Assembly (NCBI GenBank): GCA_946482345.1
Contig: CAMLRJ010000221.1
Location: 1 to 6,163 of the forward strand
Reading direction: 5' to 3'
Length of the DNA: 6,163 nucleotides
Origin: an uncultured Cellvibrio sp.
GTDB lineage: Bacteria > Pseudomonadota > Gammaproteobacteria > Pseudomonadales > Cellvibrionaceae
The translations under genes and the position numbers were made by a program. Positions 1 through 5,587 of the stretch are shown here, piece after piece. The notes below the pieces were generated by a model that was not told the DNA's origin, made no database searches, and saw only the letters and a program-made list of their open reading frames with translations. Every line of letters begins with the position of its first letter. The stretch's first letter is position 1.

Positions 1-492
1 CTGATCTTTACAGGAGGCCACTGAAATTACTGAATTGGGATGTAAATGATCAACGTGTTTTTCTGCGATCATCGAATGCAATGGCGTATCAATTGATGAC
101 GCGCGTGGATTCAAACAAAAATTGCAATGCGTGAACATCGCCACCATGCGGTCTTCACCTGCCGACTTATAACCTTTGTCAGGATATTGCTGATAAACCT
201 TATCAAGTGCTTGCAACTTGCTGCTGTACAAAGAAGAAAAATTTTCTTTTTTGGATGTGCGCAAATCACCGCCAGATCCCTTCACCCAAAGTACTTCAAC
301 TTTTTCACCGGTGAGCGGATCAGTTTCGATCAACTTTGCCGAAGTATTACCACCTCCTGTATTGGTAATACGCAAATCTTCACCTAATTTGTTGGATCGA
401 TATACCAGATTCCCAACCGGATCCAACTTGTCCGCCACTGCATCATCCCAAAGATAATTCACATATTTATATTCATCTGGCTGGTAAGACAT
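1..492 (-). CDS. rhaD: Bifunctional rhamnulose-1-phosphate aldolase / short-chain dehydrogenase, N-terminal part (cut by window edge)
   Basis: The frame is open from the ATG at 492-490 to base 1, giving 164 residues of a longer protein. What is seen: YRSNKLGEDLR followed by NTGGGNTSAK (about residues 43-53), VKGSGGDLR (70-78), SSIDTPLHSMI (132-142) and DHLHPNSVIS (148-157). This pattern is typical of the class II aldolase domain in the fused RhaD aldolase/alcohol-dehydrogenase family. H149 and H151 form the HxH pair expected to bind the catalytic metal. In that family the aldolase splits L-rhamnulose 1-phosphate into dihydroxyacetone phosphate and L-lactaldehyde, and a C-terminal Rossmann dehydrogenase handles the lactaldehyde. 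That second domain would lie beyond the left edge, so fusion is inferred from the N-terminal type, which differs from the short E. coli RhaD. The start is supported by an AGGA six bases upstream. It has its own sigma70-like promoter at 537-564 and candidate DeoR operators. Expected to be cytoplasmic. Confidence 0.88.
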   Translation of the reverse strand, partial: MSYQPDEYKYVNYLWDDAVADKLDPVGNLVYRSNKLGEDLRITNTGGGNTSAKLIETDPLTGEKVEVLWVKGSGGDLRTSKKENFSSLYSSKLQALDKVYQQYPDKGYKSAGEDRMVAMFTHCNFCLNPRASSIDTPLHSMIAEKHVDHLHPNSVISVASCKDQ

Positions 493-498
493 CGATTT

Positions 499-502
499 TC
501 CT
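499..502 (-). promoter_or_regulatory. Ribosome binding site of the aldolase gene
   Basis: AGGA on the minus strand ends six bases before the ATG at 492-490. This is good Shine-Dalgarno spacing and fixes the start of the aldolase reading frame. Confidence 0.7.
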
Positions 503-523
503 ATGGGCTTGGTGTGAGTAAGA

Positions 524-531
524 TTTGATTG
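524..531. promoter_or_regulatory. TTTGATTG half-site at the aldolase transcription start
   Basis: The plus strand reads TTTGATTG, the same octamer found at 1634-1641 upstream of the DeoR gene. It lies just downstream of the predicted -10 box, about where transcription would start (near 530). Protein bound here could block the start. It is in the opposite orientation to the tandem sites at 589-604. Treating it as an operator half-site is inference from repetition and position. Confidence 0.45.
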
Positions 532-536
532 TTCTT

Positions 537-564
537 TTTATAAAGCGTCTCGCAATTGGGTCAA
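537..564 (-). promoter_or_regulatory. Predicted sigma70 promoter of the aldolase gene
   Basis: On the minus strand TTGACC (564-559) and TATAAA (542-537) are separated by 16 bases, a close match to sigma70 -35 and -10 boxes. Transcription would start near 530, leaving a leader of about 40 bases before the ATG at 492. The aldolase gene is therefore probably its own transcription unit and not a read-through product from the DeoR gene, which ends in a likely terminator. Not tested; based on box match and spacing. Confidence 0.65.
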
Positions 565-588
565 TATAACCAGATTGAAGAGCATTTA

Positions 589-604
589 CAATCATTTCCA
601 ATCA
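589..604 (-). promoter_or_regulatory. Tandem TGATTG-N4-TGATTG operator candidate upstream of the aldolase promoter
   Basis: The plus strand has CAATCA at 589-594 and again at 599-604, so two hexamers in direct repeat are spaced exactly 10 bases apart, about one helical turn. The same architecture recurs at 1606-1621 in the promoter of the DeoR gene. It sits about 25 bases upstream of the -35 box. With the half-site at 524-531 it could support cooperative or looped repression by the DeoR protein encoded at 755-1540. The shared repeat is seen directly; the binding protein is inferred. Confidence 0.6.
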
Positions 605-631
605 TTATTTGTCGCGAAACGAGCAGGATTT

Positions 632-639
632 CAATCAAA
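632..639 (-). promoter_or_regulatory. Additional TTTGATTG half-site
   Basis: The minus strand reads TTTGATTG here (CAATCAAA on plus), a third single copy of the octamer also found at 524-531 and 1634-1641. It is 28 bases beyond the tandem pair and far upstream of the aldolase start. It may be an auxiliary operator site or chance in AT-rich DNA. Confidence 0.3.
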
Positions 640-666
640 TAACAAACTTCACGATTGGTTCAAAGG

Positions 667-684
667 CGATTGTTGCAACAATCG
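667..684. repeat. Perfect 18-bp palindrome
   Basis: CGATTGTTGCAACAATCG equals its own reverse complement over all 18 bases. It lies between the end of the DeoR terminator and the aldolase promoter. A symmetric, A/T-flanked palindrome with no loop is more like a binding site for a dimeric regulator than an RNA hairpin, and it is not followed by a T-run. Its outer arms read GATTG/CAATC, related to the TGATTG half-sites, so it may be bound by the same DeoR protein or by a second regulator such as a LacI-type protein. No such second gene is in the window. Confidence 0.55.
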
Positions 685-707
685 AAAACGCAGGGAAAAC
701 GGAAATT

Positions 708-746
708 AAAAAACCGGCATCGTCTGATTGGGAACACACCGGTTTT
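708..746 (-). terminator. Probable Rho-independent terminator of the DeoR gene
   Basis: On the minus strand AAAACCGG (746-739) pairs with CCGGTTTT (717-710), followed by further T residues (six Ts in all from 713 to 708). The stem is 8 bp with a GC-rich top and a long loop of about 21 bases. It starts nine bases after the DeoR stop codon at 757-755. The long loop makes it weaker than an ideal terminator. It probably separates the regulator transcript from the aldolase gene. Confidence 0.6.
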
Positions 747-754
747 GGCGGGTG

Positions 755-1540
755 TTAATCGCAGGCATCAACCACTACAACTTCAATACCCTGACGTTCA
801 AAATGTTGCAGTATGGATTTGTCGGAGTTGCTGTCTGTAATCACCATGTCCACACCGGACAAAGGACTGAAAATCAGATTACCTTTTACGCCAATTTTGG
901 TGCTGTCGGCGAGTACAATCAGTTTATCTGCACGTTTACGTAATTTTTGTTCGGCAAGAATTAACAGCGGATCTGTTTCCATTACACCGATTTCACTGAT
1001 GCCGGGACAGCCCATAAACATCTTGCTACCGTGATAATTCTGTGTGGTGTCATTTTCAAAAGAGCTGAGAATAATACTTTGTTTGCGATACACCTCCCCG
1101 CCCGGCAAGGTGATTTGATTTTGGCTGTTTTCCAAGAGTTCCTGAGCCAATACGAACGAATTGGTAAGTATATTCATGCGGCGATCTTCCAGAAATTCCG
1201 CCATCATAAAAGTAGAAGAGCCACCATTGATAATAATGGATTCGCCATCGCCGCAAAGTTCTGCTGCACGTTTGGCAATCATGCGTTTGGTGTTAACGTT
1301 TTTTTCTTTATCAACCCAAAAAGATTTGCCGGTAATTTTGGTAGAAGGCAAAACTTTGGATTGGATGACTTCCGCACCACCGCGAATTTTTTTAATTTTT
1401 CCTGAAGCGGCAAGCTTATTCAGATCGCGACGGATTGTCGCTTCCGATGCGTTTAGCTGATCGCAAAGAATTCGCACGCTGGCAAATTTCGCTTCGTCAA
1501 GGAAATCCAAAATCAGTTGTTGTCGCTGTTTTTCCAACAT
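755..1540 (-). CDS. DeoR-family transcriptional repressor of the sugar locus
   Basis: A complete 261-residue protein, the usual length for DeoR-family sugar regulators. Residues about 1-56 form the DeoR helix-turn-helix: EKQRQQLILDFL opens it, and SEATIRRDLNKL (32-43) plus IRGGAEV (52-58) match the family recognition helix and wing. Residues about 80-240 form the sugar-phosphate-sensing DeoRC domain, with IIINGGSST (102-110), LTNS (125-128), LPGGEV (145-150) and VLADSTKIG (209-217). DeoR repressors normally bind a phosphorylated sugar intermediate and release DNA. Here rhamnulose 1-phosphate or a product of its cleavage is the plausible inducer, by context only. The ATG at 1540-1538 is the natural start; upstream GGGCGGGTAA is only a modest ribosome-binding match. 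Repeats in its own promoter suggest autoregulation. It may correspond to the DeoR-type rhamnose regulators, but the symbol is withheld. Confidence 0.92.
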   Translation of the reverse strand: MLEKQRQQLILDFLDEAKFASVRILCDQLNASEATIRRDLNKLAASGKIKKIRGGAEVIQSKVLPSTKITGKSFWVDKEKNVNTKRMIAKRAAELCGDGESIIINGGSSTFMMAEFLEDRRMNILTNSFVLAQELLENSQNQITLPGGEVYRKQSIILSSFENDTTQNYHGSKMFMGCPGISEIGVMETDPLLILAEQKLRKRADKLIVLADSTKIGVKGNLIFSPLSGVDMVITDSNSDKSILQHFERQGIEVVVVDACD

Positions 1541-1590
1541 GAAATTACCCGCCCGGTTTGAATGGTAGAGAAAAATAAGTCTGTAATGAG

Positions 1591-1618
1591 ATCATAGCAG
1601 ACTAACAATCATAATCAA
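1591..1618 (-). promoter_or_regulatory. Predicted sigma70 promoter of the DeoR gene
   Basis: On the minus strand TTGATT (1618-1613) and TATGAT (1596-1591) are 16 bases apart. Transcription would start near 1584, giving a leader of about 44 bases. The -35 box and spacer are made of the TGATTG repeats of the candidate operator at 1606-1621, so a bound repressor would exclude RNA polymerase. This suggests negative autoregulation. Confidence 0.55.
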
Positions 1619-1621
1619 TCA
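1606..1621 (-). promoter_or_regulatory. Tandem TGATTG-N4-TGATTG operator candidate in the DeoR promoter
   Basis: CAATCA occurs on the plus strand at 1606-1611 and 1616-1621, the same two hexamers with the same 10-base period as at 589-604 upstream of the aldolase gene. Homology of the flanks is limited to a few A/T bases, so the repeat and not a duplicated promoter appears conserved. It overlaps the predicted -35 box and spacer. Confidence 0.62.
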
Positions 1622-1633
1622 AGGCAAACGGAA

Positions 1634-1641
1634 TTTGATTG
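1634..1641. promoter_or_regulatory. Inverted TTTGATTG half-site upstream of the DeoR promoter
   Basis: The plus strand reads TTTGATTG, identical to 524-531. It faces the tandem pair at 1606-1621 in the opposite orientation across a 14-base gap, so the DeoR control region has two direct and one inverted half-site. It lies 30 bases after the kinase stop codon. Confidence 0.4.
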
Positions 1642-1670
1642 GAATACAAACAAAAACCAGCATAGCTTGA

Positions 1671-3059
1671 TTATTTGCCGGTTTGTTTTTCATTGATGAT
1701 GCTGTACCAATGGTTTTTGTACCGATCCAAAGAGGAAAAATTGCCGGGAATACACACTTCAAGCGCCAGCGAAAACTGACTCTGCCCAAAATCAGTCAAT
1801 AGCAAAGCCCCCTGCACAGTACCCGTATCGTCACTTGAAAGATAAACCGTTTGACTGGATCGCAACTGCGCAACCAACTGGCATAACAGAGGATTTTTGA
1901 GAAATGCACCTTCAATATAGATAGCACCTGTGGCCCCTAAATCAGTCAATCGCTGGTCGATCATCAAGGCGCAGTAAAGAGTCGCTACAGCTGCCGGGCA
2001 AACAGCCGGAACCGGACAATTAATCACCGGTACAAGCCCGGCAAAAGGGCCATTACCATTGCTGAAATCCGGCGTGACCAGCCATAGATTATCAATTGCG
2101 GTTTGTATATCCGTCATCATTGGAATCTGGATATCACCGCCCAGACGCTGACAAATCAGGTCGTACTCCCGCCCGCCCATGAATCTTGCGCAGGCAACAG
2201 GGTCGGCATAGACATCACAATTGGCCAGCATATCCCGCCCGGCTTTTAATGCGGACAATCCGGCGCGCGCGCTCATTAAAATAGTCCATGTGCCTGTTGA
2301 AATAACAGTGAATGATTGCGAGGTTTTGTTATTTAACAAGTAGCGCAGGTAACTGGCATTACTGTCGTGTATTCCGCAGTAAACCTTGCAGTCAGCAGGC
2401 AATCCCGTTTTTGCGGCGATCTGTGGACTGATAACACCCAAAACATCCCAGGCCGATTTCAGTGGCGGCATTAACGTCTGCCAATCACAATCAGTCACCA
2501 GGCTGGAATAGGATTTTCCCGGCATCCAAAGATCGGTATGACACCCAAGGGAAGTCACCTCCCCTGCCAGTTCACCGGTTAACCGCCAGCTCCAATATTG
2601 GGGATACATCAATATGTGGGTAACACGAGAAAATTCAGATGGAAATTGTTGCTGCAACCAAAAAATCTGCCGCCCCAGATTCAATCCTGCGGGAAGATCA
2701 GGCGATAAACTGACGTTGTAATCAGGTCGCAACCGGGAGTAAGCCGCATCGCAACTATTCACGCCTGTAAATTCATAATCCAGCACGGGCAACACCAAAC
2801 CATCTTCACCTGCCTCAGCATTTATCAGTGCAGCGGTCGCGCCATGAGTTGTCACAACTAACGCATGTACATCCGCAATTTTTTCACAACCAGACAAAGT
2901 TTCCAGTAACCATTCCCATATACCGCTGATATCCATATGTGGGTAGGGTTTTTGATTCAACACCATATTTTTTCGTGAATAACTTTCGCAGAGTTGACCT
3001 GAATTATTCACCAATTGAAGTTTGACGTTGGTTTTACCAATATCGAGCACCGCTTTCAT
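1671..3059 (-). CDS. FGGY-family carbohydrate kinase, probable rhamnulokinase
   Basis: A complete 462-residue protein of the FGGY sugar-kinase family, in the usual 450-520 range. It opens with the phosphate-binding DIGKTNVK (6-13). It then shows THGATAALI (71-79), YPQYWSWRLTGE (152-163), TSLGCHTDLW (169-178), GIHDSN (229-234) and the second ATP-binding motif STGTWTIL (254-261). EGAFLKNP (383-390) closes the nucleotide site. D232 in GIHD is the expected catalytic base. The motif set resembles the divergent FGGY subgroup found in proteobacterial rhamnose or fucose loci more than E. coli RhaB. With the aldolase gene nearby, phosphorylation of L-rhamnulose to the 1-phosphate is the best guess; fuculose or another ketose is possible. 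It starts 13 bases after the GH115 stop, so they are probably cotranscribed. Cytoplasmic. The gene is visibly more GC-rich than the GH115 gene. Confidence 0.87.
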   Translation of the reverse strand: MKAVLDIGKTNVKLQLVNNSGQLCESYSRKNMVLNQKPYPHMDISGIWEWLLETLSGCEKIADVHALVVTTHGATAALINAEAGEDGLVLPVLDYEFTGVNSCDAAYSRLRPDYNVSLSPDLPAGLNLGRQIFWLQQQFPSEFSRVTHILMYPQYWSWRLTGELAGEVTSLGCHTDLWMPGKSYSSLVTDCDWQTLMPPLKSAWDVLGVISPQIAAKTGLPADCKVYCGIHDSNASYLRYLLNNKTSQSFTVISTGTWTILMSARAGLSALKAGRDMLANCDVYADPVACARFMGGREYDLICQRLGGDIQIPMMTDIQTAIDNLWLVTPDFSNGNGPFAGLVPVINCPVPAVCPAAVATLYCALMIDQRLTDLGATGAIYIEGAFLKNPLLCQLVAQLRSSQTVYLSSDDTGTVQGALLLTDFGQSQFSLALEVCIPGNFSSLDRYKNHWYSIINEKQTGK

Positions 3060-3066
3060 AAAGGAT

Positions 3067-3070
3067 TCCT
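3067..3070 (-). promoter_or_regulatory. Ribosome binding site of the kinase gene
   Basis: AGGA on the minus strand lies seven bases before the ATG at 3059-3057 and within the 13-base gap after the GH115 stop codon. It supports this kinase start and independent ribosome loading within one transcript. Confidence 0.7.
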
Positions 3071-3072
3071 GA

Positions 3073-5586
3073 TTATTTTTTCAATTGTTGTTCATTATTT
3101 TTAAATAGTTCGAATGCGTCCAGCGTAACACCGGCATGTAAACCATAAATACTTAATCTATTGTTATCTTTCTTGTTAAGAACAATCGACTTGCATGAAG
3201 TGCGATAATTATTCAATACGCCCTGCGCCCATTCAGTGCCGCCGTCATTTATTTCCAAAGAAACCAATTCAGGTAAAGCCTGATTGACGCCAACAGCAAA
3301 AATTAATTGGGTGCCAGTCAATGGATGCGTAGGCAGTAATTTGATGCACAATTGATATTCACCGGCAGCAACATTAATTTGGTAATCCAAACGTGATGCT
3401 TGCTGCCATTGATCAATGGTTAAAACCGGCGCAGTAACAGGAAATACACTGATTGAGCCAGAACCGCTTAGCCCAAGGCCATCAATAATTTCCCATCGAC
3501 TGTTAACACCTTGCGTGCGTGCAGTAAAATTTTCTGCTTCAACCCGCAGAATTTTTCCTGCAGATTTTATGGTTGATGGTTCAATTTTTTTAACGTCAGG
3601 CATTTCCCAGGAAGAAATTCGATATTTATTCCATTGTTCATCTGCAGGCTCAAGTGCCATAAAATCTTTCCATTTTCCTTTTGATAAACGGGTATTCCAA
3701 TGATGGTGTTTTTCTTTCAGTTTTTTGTCTGCATCGATTGCTGCATTGCGGTTACCTTTCTCTCCTTCAAGGAAACGAATATTGACCAAGGCTGAGCCTT
3801 CTATCGGATAACTAACCAATTGAAAAAATACGTCTTGATTTTCACTGTTAATTTTTTTAGCGACTTTTGCTGTACGCAACTTTAATTGTGTAAATGCTTG
3901 TAACCGTTGGTTGGATTCATCCACAGACAAATCACTGAATCGGGGAGTTTTACGTGGTAACCACCATTGCAGATGTTCCGGTTTGCGCTGAAAATTAAGC
4001 TGATAATAATCTTGCATTAATTCTGCAATTTCTGCTGCCTGTTTCGCACCAAATTCGCGCGTAGCCCATTCGCGTAAATAGTCCTTTTGATTGTGACGCT
4101 GCCAAGGTTTGATATCCCAAGCCATTTGCAAAAATAATTCTGTGCCTATTTCTGCCGGTTTTAAATCGCCCACATTCACAATCCAGATGCGATCAGCGCC
4201 CATTTCATAGGATTTGAACATCTCCTGCCAAATTAATGCCGGTGGCGTGGTGTTTAACCATAGGTACGCCATGGGCGCGCCCAAATAGGACAAGTGATAA
4301 TAAACTCCAAAACCACCTGTACGCTTTCTCTCCTGCGCATTGGTAAAATTTCGAACATAACCAAAATTGTCGTCAGGCCATACAATGGTCACATCATCAG
4401 GAACATTTAATCCTTGACGATAAAGCCCCAGCACTTCTTTATAAGCGCAAAACATTTGCGGTATTTTTTCAGGTGGTGTTTTTTCTGGTAATTGTTGAGT
4501 GAACTGTTTAATCAACCCTCGTTGATCAGAAAAAATGGATTGCAAGAGTTTTATTCGTTCCGCGTCATTTGTTGGACCTTGCATCAACGAATCATGAATA
4601 CCACGCATACCCAGAGTGTAAATATTTTCAAACTTACCATTGGTTTGCATACGCTCTTGCCAATAATTCTTCACCAAGCTGCGATGAGTCAGATAATTAT
4701 ATTGTTCGTGAGAAAATTTCCATTCACCTACATTGTTACGTAACATAGGTTCGGCATGTGATGACCCCATGACTATGGCGTAATCATCCGCTATCTGTGC
4801 ATTTTGCGAAAAGCTGTTAAACGGTTTTGTAGTTGGATGCATAGCGGGCCAAAGAGTATTGGCTTTCAAACGCAATAACAGTTCAAATAATTTGCTATAG
4901 GTTTTCGGGCCTATACCGTCATTTTCAGGCTCGAATGTTTTCTTTGCCCAAACCTGCATTCCCCAATCTTCATCATTAATAAAAATACCGCGATATTGCA
5001 CTGAAGGTGGGCCGAAGTGCCTGATTCCTGCTTTAACAAAAAGCGATGATTTTTTTTGTGGAGCAACATCAGCCCACCAATGCCAGGGGGATACACCCAT
5101 TGCTTGTGATAATTCATAAACTCCATAGGCTGTACCACGCCTGTCACTACCCACAATCACCAATGCATTTTCTATATTCGGTAATGGTTGATTAATGGTT
5201 AGGATTAAAAAACTTTCCCATTGATTTTGCAGTTGGATCGCATCCAGTTTTTTTGTTGCAATTAATTGATCAATCAGCGGGCTTTTACCTAATGTCCCGA
5301 TAATAACAGCGGATGTAATGGCAGGTGTTGTCAGATTATCCAATGCATTTTTTAATTCCGGCTTACGTCCGGTGACTCGTTCTATATCAGATGCCAGATC
5401 CTTTGCAGCAATACCAACGACTTTGAAATCATCAGATGAATAAATGATAGAGGCGAGTTGTGTTTCAGTAGCCAACGGAAAATCATGTTTATGTTTTTTA
5501 CTGTCTATCCAATGATTATTCGCCTGAACATTCGATGCAATCAAAATGCAACTGATGGAACATAAAAGATAGATTATTTTTAGCAT
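3073..5586 (-). CDS. Secreted GH115-family glycoside hydrolase (alpha-glucuronidase type)
   Basis: A complete 837-residue protein. Residues 1-22 look like a Sec signal peptide: MLK, a hydrophobic core, then VQA before NNHW, with no good lipobox. The product is thus predicted to be periplasmic or extracellular. Residues about 35-185 form the N-terminal alpha/beta domain ending in GSDRRGTAYGVYELSQAMG. Residues about 195-500 form the catalytic barrel, with YRGIFINDEDWG (198-209), LKANTLWPAMH (240-250), MGSSHAEPMLRN (273-284), AYKEVLGLY (381-389), WPDDNFGY (403-410) and NVGDLKP (471-477). A helical region follows, and residues about 678-830 form the C-terminal beta domain starting at ILRVEAENF. 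Characterised GH115 enzymes remove alpha-1,2-linked glucuronic or 4-O-methylglucuronic acid from xylan; acid residues in this barrel are the likely catalysts, not individually assigned here. Position in a rhamnose-type locus suggests a rhamnose/uronate glycan and not simple xylan. It follows the GH43-like gene after one base without a clear Shine-Dalgarno. Confidence 0.9.
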   Translation of the reverse strand: MLKIIYLLCSISCILIASNVQANNHWIDSKKHKHDFPLATETQLASIIYSSDDFKVVGIAAKDLASDIERVTGRKPELKNALDNLTTPAITSAVIIGTLGKSPLIDQLIATKKLDAIQLQNQWESFLILTINQPLPNIENALVIVGSDRRGTAYGVYELSQAMGVSPWHWWADVAPQKKSSLFVKAGIRHFGPPSVQYRGIFINDEDWGMQVWAKKTFEPENDGIGPKTYSKLFELLLRLKANTLWPAMHPTTKPFNSFSQNAQIADDYAIVMGSSHAEPMLRNNVGEWKFSHEQYNYLTHRSLVKNYWQERMQTNGKFENIYTLGMRGIHDSLMQGPTNDAERIKLLQSIFSDQRGLIKQFTQQLPEKTPPEKIPQMFCAYKEVLGLYRQGLNVPDDVTIVWPDDNFGYVRNFTNAQERKRTGGFGVYYHLSYLGAPMAYLWLNTTPPALIWQEMFKSYEMGADRIWIVNVGDLKPAEIGTELFLQMAWDIKPWQRHNQKDYLREWATREFGAKQAAEIAELMQDYYQLNFQRKPEHLQWWLPRKTPRFSDLSVDESNQRLQAFTQLKLRTAKVAKKINSENQDVFFQLVSYPIEGSALVNIRFLEGEKGNRNAAIDADKKLKEKHHHWNTRLSKGKWKDFMALEPADEQWNKYRISSWEMPDVKKIEPSTIKSAGKILRVEAENFTARTQGVNSRWEIIDGLGLSGSGSISVFPVTAPVLTIDQWQQASRLDYQINVAAGEYQLCIKLLPTHPLTGTQLIFAVGVNQALPELVSLEINDGGTEWAQGVLNNYRTSCKSIVLNKKDNNRLSIYGLHAGVTLDAFELFKNNEQQLKK

Positions 5587-5587
5587 A

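Noticed and set aside
127..457. Two overlapping plus-strand reading frames of 79 and 86 codons
   Set aside because: They lie antisense to the clearly recognisable aldolase gene and have no family-like sequence or ribosome-binding site.
1031..1460. Plus-strand frames of 99 and 124 codons opposite the DeoR gene
   Set aside because: They are antisense shadows of a well-conserved DeoR frame, and the translations look like low-complexity noise.
1641..1670. Possible terminator after the kinase gene (AGC-TAT-GCT then GGTTTTTG on the minus strand)
   Set aside because: The stem is only three base pairs and the T-run is interrupted. Read-through from the kinase into the DeoR gene remains possible.
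5541..5586. Lipoprotein signal in the GH115 N terminus (cysteines at residues 9 and 13)
   Set aside because: Neither cysteine is preceded by a proper lipobox (YLLC and SISC), while a normal signal-peptidase I site VQA fits at residues 20-22.
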